The notes beneath the pieces are model-generated. The model saw only the letters and a program-made list of their open reading frames with translations, made no database searches and was not told where the DNA came from. DNA of 64,000 nucleotides from Aureimonas psammosilenae (GTDB lineage: Bacteria > Pseudomonadota > Alphaproteobacteria > Rhizobiales > Rhizobiaceae). Below are positions 26,470 to 35,616 of the stretch, piece after piece. Every line of letters begins with the position of its first letter. Within the stretch, counting starts at the first letter, position 1. The stretch spans positions 434,001-498,000 of the forward strand of contig NZ_WEZG01000001.1 in NCBI RefSeq assembly GCF_009176975.1, given 5' to 3'. The position numbers and the translations under genes are program-made.

Positions 26470-27407
26470 GCCGCCGGCCTTGCCGCGCCAGACACGAGGC
26501 TGGCGGTGCGAACGACCCCGACGGTGCGGCCTTGCGCGTCCGCGACGGGCGCTGCGTCCCGGCCCGACCACAGAAGCTCGGCCAGCGCGTCGCGACGGTT
26601 GGCGGAAGCCGCGATCGGCGCGCCCGGCGCTTGCCCCGGCTCCACCAGCGCGTCGAGCGTGCCGAGCGACAGAAAGCGGAAGGGCCGCTCGTTGGTGCCA
26701 ATCAACTCCTCCACGAAGGGCGTCGCGGGATGGGCGAGAATCCCGGCGGGGCTCGCATATTGAAGGAGTTTGCCGCCGTCCATCACGGCGATCCTGCCGC
26801 CGAGATGGATCGCTTCCTCCATGTCGTGGGTGACGATCACGATCGTCGTGTCGGTGGCCTTCTGGATGGTCAGGAGATCGGCCTGCGCCTTTGTGCGGAT
26901 GATCGGGTCGAGCGCGCCGAAGGGCTCGTCCATCAGAAGGATGTTCGGCTTGGCGGCCAACGCCCGCGCCACGCCGACCCGCTGCTGCTGCCCGCCGGAA
27001 AGCTCGTGCGGATGGCGCTTGGCGAAGAGCGCAGGGTCGAGGCCGAAAAGGTGGAGGAGTTCGTCCACGCGGTCCGCGATGCGCTTCTCGTTCCAGCCGA
27101 GAAGGCGCGGCACGGTGGCGATGTTCTCGGCCACCGAGCGGTGCGGGAAAAGGCCGTGGTTCTGGATCGCATAGCCGATGCGCCGGCGCAGCTCATGGCC
27201 GGGCAGCGAGCGGTTGTCCTCGCCGTCGATCAGGATCTCGCCGCCGGTCGGCTCCGTCATGCGGTTGATCATGCGCATCAGCGTCGTCTTGCCGGAGCCG
27301 GACGTTCCGACGATCGCCGCGATCGTGCGCGGCTGGATGACCATGGACACGTCGTCGACGACATTCGTTTCGCCGTAGCGCTTCACGAGATGGCGAAGCT
27401 CGATCAT
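26466..27407 (-). CDS. Osmoprotectant ABC transporter ATP-binding protein (YehX/OpuBA type)
   Basis: A 313-residue ATPase starting MIELRHLVKRYGETNVV. Motifs: Walker A GTSGSGKTT (about residue 35), Q-loop YAIQNHGLFPH, signature [15 protein letters not shown], Walker B ILLMDEPFGALDP and H-loop IVTHD. The C-terminal tail of about 75 residues (SLGTLDALVEPGQ through AARPAA) is a shortened regulatory region, probably a degenerate CBS-like segment as in OpuA-type ATPases that sense ionic strength. ATG overlaps the previous stop by 4 nt (ATGA). Confidence 0.92.
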   Translation of the reverse strand: MIELRHLVKRYGETNVVDDVSMVIQPRTIAAIVGTSGSGKTTLMRMINRMTEPTGGEILIDGEDNRSLPGHELRRRIGYAIQNHGLFPHRSVAENIATVPRLLGWNEKRIADRVDELLHLFGLDPALFAKRHPHELSGGQQQRVGVARALAAKPNILLMDEPFGALDPIIRTKAQADLLTIQKATDTTIVIVTHDMEEAIHLGGRIAVMDGGKLLQYASPAGILAHPATPFVEELIGTNERPFRFLSLGTLDALVEPGQAPGAPIAASANRRDALAELLWSGRDAAPVADAQGRTVGVVRTASLVSGAARPAA

Positions 27408-28567
27408 GCGGCTTGCCTCCTTGTTCGAGGAGTGGCGGCTTCGACAAGCGCGTCGAGAACCACGGCGGCCGCAAAGGCGAGGGCGACGGTCGGCACGGCG
27501 CCCAGCAGCACGAGGTCCATCGCGGTCTGCCCGATGCCCTGGAAGACGAAGGTGCCGAAGCCCCCGCCGCCGATCAGCGCCGCGACGGTGGCAAGGCCGA
27601 TATTCTGCACGAGCACGATGCGGATGCCGGTGAGGATCACCGGAAAGGCCAGCGGAAGCTCGACCTTGAACAAGCGCTGGCGGTCCGTCATCCCGCTGCC
27701 GCGCGCGGCGTCGCTCGCCTCCGCCGGCACGGAGGCGAGGCCGACCACCGTGTTCGCGACCACCGGCAGCAGCGAATAAAGAAACAGCGCGACGAGGGCG
27801 GGCGCGGCGCCGATGCCCCTGATGCCCAGCGCCTGCGCGCCCGGAACGTTCAGCGCGATCCAGCCGAGCGGGGCGATCAGAAGGCCGAACAGCGCGATGG
27901 AGGGGATGGTCTGGACGATGTTGAGGACGTTCAGGATCGGCTCGCGGAAGGCCCGTATCCGGTGGCAAAGGATGCCGAGCGGCACGCCGACCGCCACCGA
28001 GGCGGCGAGCGACCCGAAGGCGAGAAGCACGTGCTGGCGGGCTTCGCGCCAGAAGGCGCTGGCGCGGGTGGAATATTCCTTCAGGATCGACAACCCGTCC
28101 CAAAGGCCGGAGCCGAGAACGAGCGCGAAAGCCAGGGCAACGGCGATCAGGATTGCGATGCGGGCGAGGGGCTTCGGGCGAAGGCGCGTCAGCGCATCGG
28201 TGCAGAGGATCGAAAAGGCGAAAAGCGCCAGCCAGAAGCCGGAGGCCGGCGAAACGCGCGCATAGGTGTTGTTGGCGGGCGTGAGGTGCGAGGGGGCCGC
28301 GCCGACCGCCAAGGCCAGCGCGGCGATGGCCGCGAAGCCGAGGCACAAGCGCCAAACGGCGGGCGCGCGGAAAAGCGCGACGAGGCCGGCGAGAACGAGG
28401 ACGGCCAGAAGCGCGGCGGCCCCGGTCGCCGGCAGCGCTTCCCAGATCGTGCGGGGCTGCGCCGCGACGATCCGGTTCGCGCGAAACGCGGCGAAGGGCA
28501 GCCAGAGCGCGGCGAAGGCGGCGAGCGCCGCGATCAGAACCCCGAGCTTGTCGAGCTTGTCCCCCAT
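27404..28567 (-). CDS. Osmoprotectant ABC transporter permease with N-terminal extension (YehY type)
   Basis: A 387-residue permease. The N-terminal 170 residues carry extra hydrophobic helices of YehY type. The C-terminal 210 hold the transport domain with the EAA loop SDAARGSGMTDRQRLFKVELPLAFPVILTGIR. The two permeases of the system thus differ in length, as in E. coli YehY (long) and YehW (short). It begins 19 nt after the binding-protein gene. Confidence 0.9.
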   Translation of the reverse strand: MGDKLDKLGVLIAALAAFAALWLPFAAFRANRIVAAQPRTIWEALPATGAAALLAVLVLAGLVALFRAPAVWRLCLGFAAIAALALAVGAAPSHLTPANNTYARVSPASGFWLALFAFSILCTDALTRLRPKPLARIAILIAVALAFALVLGSGLWDGLSILKEYSTRASAFWREARQHVLLAFGSLAASVAVGVPLGILCHRIRAFREPILNVLNIVQTIPSIALFGLLIAPLGWIALNVPGAQALGIRGIGAAPALVALFLYSLLPVVANTVVGLASVPAEASDAARGSGMTDRQRLFKVELPLAFPVILTGIRIVLVQNIGLATVAALIGGGGFGTFVFQGIGQTAMDLVLLGAVPTVALAFAAAVVLDALVEAATPRTRRQAA

Positions 28568-28586
28568 CGCCGCGACGATGCCGGAC

Positions 28587-29501
28587 TTACTTCAGAAAGC
28601 CCTTGTCCTTCAGATAGCCTTCCGCGACGGCGTTGGCCGGCTCGCCGCCGACCTGAACGCGGCCGTTGAGGTCCTGCAACGTCTTGAGGTCGAGCGTGTC
28701 GAAGATGGGCTTCAAGGCGTCCGCGATCTTCGGGTTTTCCTTCAGAACGGCTTCGCGGATGATCGGCGAGGGCTGGTAGACCGGCTGGACGTTCTTGTCG
28801 TCGGTCAGCACCACGAGGCTGGACGCCGAGATGCCGCCATCCGTACCGTAGACCATGGCGCTGTTGACGCCGTTCGTGCCCTGCGCGGCGGCCGCGATGG
28901 TCGCCGCCGTGTCGCCGCCCGAAAGCGTCAGAAGCTGCTCGGGCTTCAGGGCGAAGGCATAGGTGGTCTGGAAGGCGGGAAGCGCCGCCGCCGAGTTCAC
29001 GAATTCGGCGGACGCCGCGAGCTTGGCCGCGCCGCCATCCGTGATCCACTTGCCGAACTGCGACATGGTTTCGAGGTTGTTCGGGCCGGCGACATCCTCG
29101 CGCACCGCGATGCCCCAGGTGTTGTTGGCGGGGGCGGGCGACAGCCAGACGATCTTGTTGGCGTCGTAGTCGAGTTGCTTGGCCTGCTCGTAGGCCTTGG
29201 TCGCGTCCTTCCAGGCCGGGTCGTCCGGGCGGTTGAAGAAGAAGGCGGCGTTGCCGGTATATTCGGGATAGATGTCGATCTCGCCCCCGGTGATGGCCTT
29301 GCGCATCACGGGCGTTCCGCCGAGTTGAAGGCGATCGGTCGTCTCGATGCCGGCGTTCTTCAAGGCCAGAAGAATGATGTTGCCGAGAACGCCGCCTTCG
29401 GTGTCGATCTTGGAGGACACGACGACGGGAGCTGCGGAAGCGGCGCCCATCGACAAGCCGAGCGCCACCGCGCCGGCGAACAGGATTTTGGAGATAGGCA
29501 C
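28587..29501 (-). CDS. osmF: Osmoprotectant-binding protein (OsmF/YehZ type)
   Basis: About 304 residues with a signal peptide (PISKILFAGAVALGLSMGAASA). OpuAC-type features: VVVSSKIDTEGGVLGNIILLALKNAGI at the mature N-terminus, GEIDIYPEYTGNAAFFF in the first lobe, and the C-terminal NGRVQVGGEPANAVAEGYLKDKGFL. The start is a GTG at 29501 with GGGGAG about 10 nt upstream; an ATG 11 codons further up is less likely. First gene of the importer operon; its promoter should be in 29502-29785. Confidence 0.88.
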   Translation of the reverse strand: MPISKILFAGAVALGLSMGAASAAPVVVSSKIDTEGGVLGNIILLALKNAGIETTDRLQLGGTPVMRKAITGGEIDIYPEYTGNAAFFFNRPDDPAWKDATKAYEQAKQLDYDANKIVWLSPAPANNTWGIAVREDVAGPNNLETMSQFGKWITDGGAAKLAASAEFVNSAAALPAFQTTYAFALKPEQLLTLSGGDTAATIAAAAQGTNGVNSAMVYGTDGGISASSLVVLTDDKNVQPVYQPSPIIREAVLKENPKIADALKPIFDTLDLKTLQDLNGRVQVGGEPANAVAEGYLKDKGFLK

Positions 29502-29785
29502 GGGTGGAACTCCCCTCGCAGGCCGACGCGTCATACGCAGCCCTGTTGTTCACCCAAGGTTTGGGGCAGATGCTCGGAAACTCAAGCCAAATCACTCTAC
29601 GGGCAGGCCCGCCGACGCAAAGAAATTGCCTTCTGAGCCTTTGCGAGGCGGAAAGCGCGAATGACGGATGCCCGAATCCTGTTTCACCAAGGTCATCCGC
29701 TTTTTTCGAAAAGTTGGCCGGAAAATTGGAACCGATCGCTTCGCGAGGGATTCTCGCAACCGTTAACCACAAAAAGGGGTCCCTG

Positions 29786-29962
29786 ATGTCGAGAACCGAA
29801 ACTCTCGAAGCTTTGGAAGACGGCCTGATCACGGAAGATGAGGCCCTCGAACAAGGACAGGTGGATACTCTCGATGCGCTGCACGAGCGCGCGAGTGCCG
29901 AGCGTATCGAAGCCGTTGCGGATGTCATGCGCAGCAACACCGCGTCCCTGCGTTTCCTCTAG
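29786..29962 (+). CDS. Small acidic hypothetical protein
   Basis: A 58-residue protein, MSRTETLEALEDGLITEDE onwards, with a good AAGGGG ribosome site 9 nt before ATG 29786. It is rich in Glu, Asp and Ala and reads as two amphipathic helices. I recognise no family. Coding is supported by the ribosome site and third-position GC, not by homology. Confidence 0.55.
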   Translation: MSRTETLEALEDGLITEDEALEQGQVDTLDALHERASAERIEAVADVMRSNTASLRFL

Positions 29963-30275
29963 GGACCACCACGCATAAAGCCGCGAAGTCGAGCGGCAGA
30001 TCGGCCAACGGGCCAGTTCATTCGACGATTCCACTCAGTATCCGCGTCGCTTTTCATCGTCAGCCCGTGCCAGTTCGGACGAGGCTCGGGACCCGCGTTT
30101 CGCGCGATCCCGGTCTCACGACGCGTTCTTGCGAAAACTCAGGTCAACCGCTCGCTAACTCTGCTCGCTGGCTTGCGTGGGCGGCCAACGTCTCTCGCTT
30201 TACAGAAGGCTCCGCAAGCCTCACCCTTCCACAGTGGTGGTCGAATATTCGGGCGGGCGGGAAGGAGCTGAAGGG
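29963..30275. other. Intergenic stretch with no gene seen
   Basis: 313 bp between two small plus-strand genes. Open frames here have no ribosome site and no recognisable protein. The promoter of the next gene should lie here, but I could not single it out. Confidence 0.4.
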
Positions 30276-30599
30276 TTGGGCAAGCGTGCCGGCGCGCTCT
30301 GCGCTTCCCTTCTGATCGTCACCCCGCCGCAATGGGCGATGGCGCAGAGCGTCGAGGATTTCCTGCCCGACTTCCGCCCGGAGGAAGGGCGTGGCTTCGA
30401 GCGCCGCGTCGGCGAATTGCTGCGTTCGATGCCGGAAGGCGATCCGTCGCGCCCGTTTCCCTTGTCCGTGGAGATCGGCGGCGCGCGCATCGCGCCGGAT
30501 TTCAAGCGGCGCGGCTTGAAGGTCATTATTCCCGTGGAAGCGCTTCATCTTTCGATCGGCGCGCCGGACGATTCTGAAGTCGAGCCGGAGACCTTCTGA
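30276..30599 (+). CDS. Small secreted hypothetical protein
   Basis: About 107 residues from a TTG at 30276, preceded by GAAGGAGCTGAAGGG. This start yields a credible signal peptide (KRAGALCASLLIVTPPQWAMAQ, cleaved before SVEDF). The mature part is short and charged, with FRPEEGRGFERRVGELLRSM and a C-terminal KVIIPVEALHLSIG segment. No family recognised. The longer frame starting upstream lacks a ribosome site. Confidence 0.5.
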   Translation: MGKRAGALCASLLIVTPPQWAMAQSVEDFLPDFRPEEGRGFERRVGELLRSMPEGDPSRPFPLSVEIGGARIAPDFKRRGLKVIIPVEALHLSIGAPDDSEVEPETF

Positions 30600-30605
30600 G
30601 CCCTC

Positions 30606-30815
30606 TCAACGGCCCACGAACCAGCTCACGCCGATGGCCGCCATGTTGGCGAGAACGGGCCAGATCAGCAGCATCACGTCGTTGAACGTATCGGCGATCG
30701 CGTAGGCGACGATGGAGACCGGAACCAGCACCGACAGAAAGAACAGGAACCATCCGTGCCGGTCGGGCGGCTGCGGCTTCTCGAACCTGCGCTCCCATTT
30801 CGAATCGTAGAGCAT
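30606..30815 (-). CDS. Small two-helix membrane protein
   Basis: A 69-residue protein starting MLYDSKWERRFEKPQPPDRH with two hydrophobic segments (WFLFFLSVLVPVSIVAYAIA and MLLIWPVLANMAAIGVSWFV). The polar N-terminus is probably cytoplasmic. Function unknown. Its stop is 6 nt from the convergent stop of the preceding gene. Confidence 0.65.
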   Translation of the reverse strand: MLYDSKWERRFEKPQPPDRHGWFLFFLSVLVPVSIVAYAIADTFNDVMLLIWPVLANMAAIGVSWFVGR

Positions 30816-30980
30816 TTCTGCCCATCCTTGCCGAAAGATCCGGTGGTGGAACCGCCCGGTCCGGCGGCGAGGATGAAGCCTCGTTGTTCTTCCCGCAAGA
30901 GTGGACCTGCGGCGTCTCGTCCCTGCCGGATCGGGACGGGACCCTGGCGCGTTGACCCGCGAAACCAGCGGGAGCATTCC

Positions 30981-31229
30981 ATGGCCGATCAATCGCTATC
31001 CGACAAAGCCTTGTCGATCCTCACCTTCGCCGCTTATCACTCCCTGACGAGCGGCGAGAAGGTGCGCGACGTCGTTCTAGACGACGGCAAGGGGCACCGC
31101 GCCGACAGCGAAGGCGTGTCGGCCTTGACCGAGGCCGGTCTTCTGGAGGTCGAAGGCGATCGCGGCCGGCTGACGGAATCGGGTGAGGAGCGCTTGGCGA
31201 GCCTTCTCCAGGCGATCCGCGGCAACTGA
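30981..31229 (+). CDS. Small hypothetical protein with winged-helix look
   Basis: 82 residues, MADQSLSDKALSILTFAAYH onwards, from ATG 30981 with GGGAG 7 nt upstream. The middle and end (SALTEAGLLEVEGDRGRLTESGEERLASLLQAI) read like the wing and last helix of a small winged-helix domain. No family assigned. The DUF3429 gene follows on the same strand 33 nt later. Confidence 0.7.
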   Translation: MADQSLSDKALSILTFAAYHSLTSGEKVRDVVLDDGKGHRADSEGVSALTEAGLLEVEGDRGRLTESGEERLASLLQAIRGN

Positions 31230-31261
31230 TCCGAACGCTTCTTCAACGCGGGCGGGCAAGG

Positions 31262-31765
31262 ATGGCGGCAGATCGGCCCGTCGAGGGCGTTACCATCAGG
31301 ATCGATGAGCCGGCATCGACCCCGCTCCGCGAAATCCTCTTCGCCTATGCCGCGATGGTGCCTTTGGTGACCGGCGCTGCGGTGGTTGTCCTGGTGCCCG
31401 GCGAATACGCGGCTTTCCTTTTGAAGGGCACGCTTCTGTGGGGCGCGGCGATCGTGCTCTTCCTGTCGGGCGTGCGCCGGGGCGTCAGCTTCCGGACGCC
31501 TGGCGGGGCAACCCTCGCGCAGCTTGCCATGATGATGTGGTTGTTTCTGGCGGGCTTCGCGGCGGTTCTGGCCGCTGCCTTCCAGTTTCCGCTCGCGTCC
31601 GGCCTCGTGCAACTTCTGGCCTATGCCAGCCTTCTCGTGCTCGATCCTGTCGCCGCCCGTTGGGGCGAAGCGCCGCTTTACTTTGCCCGGTTGCGTCCGC
31701 CGCAGATGAGTTTGGCGGTCCTGTCGCTTCTGGTGATTTCGGCGAAAGCGGGCGACCTGTTCTGA
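31262..31765 (+). CDS. DUF3429 membrane protein
   Basis: A 167-residue protein with about five transmembrane helices (AYAAMVPLVTGAAVVVLV, LLWGAAIVLFLSGVRRGV, LAMMMWLFLAGFAAVLAAAF, LLAYASLLVLDPVAARWG, MSLAVLSLLVISAKAG). The FLSGVRRG segment after the second helix fits DUF3429. Function unknown. Downstream, 31766-32006 holds no gene; a short stem (CAGGC/GCCTG) lies near 31817-31838. Confidence 0.75.
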   Translation: MAADRPVEGVTIRIDEPASTPLREILFAYAAMVPLVTGAAVVVLVPGEYAAFLLKGTLLWGAAIVLFLSGVRRGVSFRTPGGATLAQLAMMMWLFLAGFAAVLAAAFQFPLASGLVQLLAYASLLVLDPVAARWGEAPLYFARLRPPQMSLAVLSLLVISAKAGDLF

Positions 31766-32006
31766 TCCTCTATCCGACAGCCCGACCGCTCGAAGGGACA
31801 CAATAGAAGTTCCCCTTCAGGCGTGTTTTCGGGTGCCTGAGGCCCCATCGCCACCCCACGAAGTAACCTTATTCACCGTATTAACAGGTTCCTAATTTTT
31901 TCAATCGTTTCAGTCCACGTCTTAACCTTCTTGCCCTCTTGAAGACGCGCGAAGTTCCGCCAAAATCCGTTTCATCTCGCTGGAAGAAATCCCGCGATCG
32001 ACATTC

Positions 32007-32318
32007 GTGGAGAGTACGGTGGAATACGATAAGTTCTCTGAGCCGGTATGGGTTTACGTCGGATTGAACGTGCCTTCGTCCTTGGAAACGGTGGCCGAGG
32101 CCTTCGTGTTTCTGGACGAATGCCCGAACGCTCTTCGGGGCGGCGCCCATCTTCGCGCCATGGAAGCCTGTCGTTCCGCGATGCGGCGTGAAACGCGTGG
32201 CGAAGCCGCCCGCGCCGCTCTCGTGCAGTTCGCCTCCGAGCGCGGCATCCTCGCGCCCGATCTCGGGCTCGCCATCGCCAACGCGCCGGTCGCGTCCCGC
32301 ACCGGCATCGCCGCCTGA
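32007..32318 (+). CDS. DUF982 protein
   Basis: A 103-residue protein with the DUF982 pattern common in Rhizobiales: FSEPVWVYVG at the start, then VAEAFVFLDECPNALRGGAHLRAMEACRSAM and AARAALVQFASERGI. No function is established for the family. It stands alone and is followed by two stem-loops. Confidence 0.8.
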   Translation: MESTVEYDKFSEPVWVYVGLNVPSSLETVAEAFVFLDECPNALRGGAHLRAMEACRSAMRRETRGEAARAALVQFASERGILAPDLGLAIANAPVASRTGIAA

Positions 32319-32334
32319 GCAATCGAGAAGGCTT

Positions 32335-32410
32335 GAGGGACGCTTAAGTCCCTCGGCTAGCGTCTGGACAGTTCGACCGGGTTTCGCTTCGCGAGGCCCG
32401 GTTTTGTTTT
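32335..32410 (+). terminator. Double stem-loop terminator after the DUF982 gene
   Basis: First stem GAGGGAC-GCTTAA-GTCCCTC (32335-32354). Second stem ACCGGG/CCCGGT (32376-32402), followed on the plus strand by TTTGTTTTG. The second is a plausible intrinsic terminator and lies 58 nt after the DUF982 stop. Confidence 0.6.
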
Positions 32411-32463
32411 GATCGTCAAACGAAGTCGATGCCCTCTTCGGGAACGGCCTCGAGACCACGGCG

Positions 32464-33789
32464 TCAGGCGAAGAAGCGGTTCTTCGGCCTCGGCAATCCG
32501 AGGTGGTCGCGCAGCGTCGTGCCTTCATATTCGCGCCGGAAGATGCCGCGCTTCTGAAGCTCGGGTACGACCTTGTCGACGAAGTCGTCGAGGCCGGCCG
32601 GCAGAGAGGGGAACATGACGTTGAAACCGTCCGATCCCCCGGTTTCCAGCCATTCCTGCATCTCGTCCGCGATGGTCTCTGCCGTGCCGACGAAGGACAG
32701 CCCGCCATAGCCGCCGAGGCGCTGGGCGAGTTGGCGAACGGTCAGGTTCTCGCGCCGCGCCAGATCGATGGTCTTTTCCCGCCCGCTCTTCGAAGCGTTG
32801 CTTTCAGGGATATCCGGCAACGTCGCGTCGGGGTCGAAGCCGCTCGCATCATGGCCGAGCGCGATGGACAAGGAGCCGATGGCGTTCTCGTAATGAACGA
32901 GGCTGTCGAGAAGGGCGCGTTTCTTGCGCGCTTCCTCCACGCTGTCGCCGACCACCACGAAGGCGCCCGGCAGGATCTTCAGATGGTCCGGGTCGCGCCC
33001 GATCCGCGCCATCCGCCCCTTGATGTCGGCGTAAAGCTCCTGCCCGTCGCGAAGGGCGTTGGGCGCGGCGAAGACGACTTCCGCCGTTTCGGCCGCGAGC
33101 TGGCGGCCGGGCTCGGACGCGCCGGCCTGGACGATCACCGGCCAGCCCTGGACGGGGCGCGCGATGTTGAGCGGCCCGCGTACCTGGAAGAACTCGCCCT
33201 TGTGGCCGAGGACATGCATCCGCTCCGGCTCGACATAGGTGCCGCTTTCCCGGTCGCGCGGAAAGGCGTCGTCGGCGAACGAGTCCCAAAGGCCGGTGAC
33301 GACATCGTAGAATTCGCGGGCCCGCCGATAGCGTTCGGCATGGTCCAGATGCTCTTCCAGCCCGAAATTCAAGGCGGCGTCCGGGTTCGATGTCGTCACG
33401 ATGTTCCATCCGGCGCGTCCTTCGCTGATATGGTCGAGCGAAGCGAAGCGGCGGGCGACATGATAGGGCTCGTCGAAGCTGGTGGAGCCCGTCGCCACGA
33501 GCCCGATGCGGTTCGTGACGCTCGCCAGCGCGGACAGGAGCGTGAAGGGCTCGAAGGACGTCACCGTATGGCTGCGGCGCAACGCTTCCGTCGACATGTT
33601 CAGAACGGCGAGATGGTCGGCCATGAAGAAGGCGTCGAAGCGCGCCGCTTCCAGCCGGCCGGCGAGATATTTGAGGCGCGGGAAGCTGAAATTGGCGTCG
33701 CGCCACGCGCCCGGATAGCGCCACGCGCCCGTATGGATGCTGACGGGGCGCATGAAAGCCCCGAGCCTCAATTGCCGCGCTGCCGTCAT
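32464..33789 (-). CDS. NtaA/DszA-family flavin-dependent monooxygenase (second locus)
   Basis: A 441-residue LLM-class enzyme related to, but distinct from, the one at 7536-8888. Signatures: GAFMRPVSIHTGAWRYPGAW at the start, IGLVATGSTSFDEPYHVARR, SEGRAGWNIVTTSNPDAALNFG, AFPRDRESGTYVEPERMH, FFQVRGPLNIARPVQGWPVI. ATG 33789 has GAGGGAAA just upstream; the open frame extends further but without support. It is the last gene of a metQ-metN-metI-monooxygenase group, so the importer likely supplies its substrate, an organosulfur compound such as a methionine derivative or a sulfone. Reduced flavin must come from elsewhere. Confidence 0.9.
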   Translation of the reverse strand: MTAARQLRLGAFMRPVSIHTGAWRYPGAWRDANFSFPRLKYLAGRLEAARFDAFFMADHLAVLNMSTEALRRSHTVTSFEPFTLLSALASVTNRIGLVATGSTSFDEPYHVARRFASLDHISEGRAGWNIVTTSNPDAALNFGLEEHLDHAERYRRAREFYDVVTGLWDSFADDAFPRDRESGTYVEPERMHVLGHKGEFFQVRGPLNIARPVQGWPVIVQAGASEPGRQLAAETAEVVFAAPNALRDGQELYADIKGRMARIGRDPDHLKILPGAFVVVGDSVEEARKKRALLDSLVHYENAIGSLSIALGHDASGFDPDATLPDIPESNASKSGREKTIDLARRENLTVRQLAQRLGGYGGLSFVGTAETIADEMQEWLETGGSDGFNVMFPSLPAGLDDFVDKVVPELQKRGIFRREYEGTTLRDHLGLPRPKNRFFA

Positions 33790-33805
33790 CGATGTTTCCC
33801 TCCGC

Positions 33806-34459
33806 TCAGCGGTGGTCGAGCCGGGCCGTGATGCGGTCGCCCGCCCATTGCAGGGCACAAACGAGAACGATCAAGACCGCGACCACCGCGATCATCACGC
33901 CGGTTTCGAAACGCTGGTAGCCGTAGCGGATGGCGAGATCGCCCAGGCCCCCCGCGCCGATCGCGCCCGCCATGGCGGAAGCGCCGATCAGCGTCACGAG
34001 CGTCACGGTGAAACCCGCTGCGATGCCGGGCAGGGCTTCGGGCACCAGTACCTCGCGCACGATATGCCAGCGGTTGCCGCCCATGGCGCGCACCGCCTCA
34101 ATGAGGCCCGGATGCACCTCGCGCAGGGAGACTTCCGCGATGCGCGCATAATAGGGCGTCGCGGCGATGGCGAGCGGCATGATGGCGGCCCAGGTGCCGA
34201 GCGAGGTGCCGACGATCAGCCTCGTCACCGGGATCAGCGCGACGAGAAGGATGATGAAAGGCACGGAGCGGAAGCCGTTCACCACCGCGCCGAGCGCCGA
34301 GTTCACCCAACGGTTTTCCGCAAAGCCGCCCTTGGCGGTTGCGACGAGAACGAGGCCGAGCGGCAGGCCGACAACCAACGAGATCGCGCCCGAGGCCGCC
34401 GTCATCAGGATGGTTTCCCAGATGGCTTTCAGGAGAAGCCGGATCATGGTCTCAGACAT
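33806..34459 (-). CDS. metI: Methionine-type ABC transporter permease MetI
   Basis: A 217-residue permease with five hydrophobic helices and the MetI EAA loop LIEAVRAMGGNRWHIVREVLVPEALPGI. The sequence ends IAVVAVLIVLVCALQWAGDRI, as usual in the family. It overlaps metN by 8 nt and lies 16 nt before the monooxygenase gene. The MetNIQ type imports methionine, but members linked to monooxygenases may take sulfoxides or other sulfur compounds. Confidence 0.92.
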   Translation of the reverse strand: MSETMIRLLLKAIWETILMTAASGAISLVVGLPLGLVLVATAKGGFAENRWVNSALGAVVNGFRSVPFIILLVALIPVTRLIVGTSLGTWAAIMPLAIAATPYYARIAEVSLREVHPGLIEAVRAMGGNRWHIVREVLVPEALPGIAAGFTVTLVTLIGASAMAGAIGAGGLGDLAIRYGYQRFETGVMIAVVAVLIVLVCALQWAGDRITARLDHR

Positions 34460-35519
34460 GGCCGAGAACCTCCGTCTCAGCGCCGCGCGAGGCGAGAAAG
34501 GCGAGGACTTGCCGCAACTCGGCCTCGTTTTGCGCCGCGATCTTCAGGAAAAGGCTCGCCACGGCACGCCCCTGGATATGGTCGATGCCGCCATGCAGGA
34601 ACTCGGCCGGGCGGCCGGTGACCCGCGCCAGATCAGTGATGATCGTGCCCGCGCCGTCGCCGACGAGATCGGCGCGCAGAACAGCATGGTTGGCCATAGT
34701 CGATGAAAGCGTGCGCGAGATGGCGTCGGGGAGTTCCGGCCGGATGCCGCCGAGGAGGCCTTTCGTCAGCGCCTGGTGCGGCTGCGCGAAGACCTGCCAG
34801 ACCGGGCCTTCCTCCACGATGCGTCCGGCCTCGATCACCGCGACGCGGTCGGCGATGGCGCGCACCACTTCCATCTCGTGCGTGATGAGAATGATCGTCA
34901 GCCCGAGGCGGCGGTTGATGTCCTGCAAAAGCGCCAGGATCGAGCGCGTCGTTTCGGGATCGAGGGCGGATGTCGCCTCATCCGAAAGGAGAAGCGCCGG
35001 CTTTGCGGCGAGCGCCCGCGCGATGCCGACGCGCTGTTTCTGGCCACCCGATAGTTGGGCGGGATAGGATTTAGCCTTGTCGGCAAGACCGACGAGATCA
35101 AGAAGCTCGGCCACCCTTTGCCGGCGCGCCGCCTTGTTCTCGCCCGCGATCTTCAAGGGAAGCGCGACGTTCTCCGCCACCGTCTTGGCGGACAGGAGAT
35201 TGAAGTGCTGGAAGATCATGCCGACGCGGCGGCGCAGCGGCTGAAGCTCGGACTCGGCGAGGCCGGCGATGTCGCGCCCCTCGATCTCGATGCGCCCCGA
35301 ATCCGGCCGCTCCAGCCCGTTGAGGCAGCGGATCAGCGTCGACTTGCCAGCGCCCGAACGGCCGATGACGCCGAGAATCTCGCCGGCACCGACTTCAAGC
35401 GACACGCCGTCCAGCGCCCGCACCTCGCCGAAGTGCCGCCGCACATCCGTTAAACGGACGATGGCCGGGACGCTGCCTGACGAGGCTTCGAGCCTTGTCG
35501 ATGGAACATGCTGATTCAT
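34452..35519 (-). CDS. metN: Methionine-type ABC transporter ATPase MetN
   Basis: 355 residues. Walker A GRSGAGKST (about residue 52), Q-loop MIFQHFNLLSAKTV, signature LSGGQKQRVGIARAL, Walker B ALLLSDEATSALDPETT and H-loop LITHEMEVV all match MetN. The C-terminal 80 residues (SRTLSSTMANHAVLRADLVGD through VLAFLASRG) form the NIL domain that in MetN senses methionine and inhibits transport. An extra 20 residues precede the usual start. Confidence 0.94.
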   Translation of the reverse strand: MNQHVPSTRLEASSGSVPAIVRLTDVRRHFGEVRALDGVSLEVGAGEILGVIGRSGAGKSTLIRCLNGLERPDSGRIEIEGRDIAGLAESELQPLRRRVGMIFQHFNLLSAKTVAENVALPLKIAGENKAARRQRVAELLDLVGLADKAKSYPAQLSGGQKQRVGIARALAAKPALLLSDEATSALDPETTRSILALLQDINRRLGLTIILITHEMEVVRAIADRVAVIEAGRIVEEGPVWQVFAQPHQALTKGLLGGIRPELPDAISRTLSSTMANHAVLRADLVGDGAGTIITDLARVTGRPAEFLHGGIDHIQGRAVASLFLKIAAQNEAELRQVLAFLASRGAETEVLGHV

Positions 35520-35616
35520 GGGTCGCGGGGCGTGCCTTGAAGGGCCGGAAACAAGAATGGCGCGGCTCGGTTTCCCGAGCCGACGCCTTCGATCGTTGCT
35601 TACATATAGAAAGGGA

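Noticed and set aside
27413-28669. 418-codon plus-strand frame opposite the YehY-type permease
   Set aside because: Shadow frame with repetitive Gly/Arg/Glu/Asp composition; no family and contradicted by the minus-strand operon.
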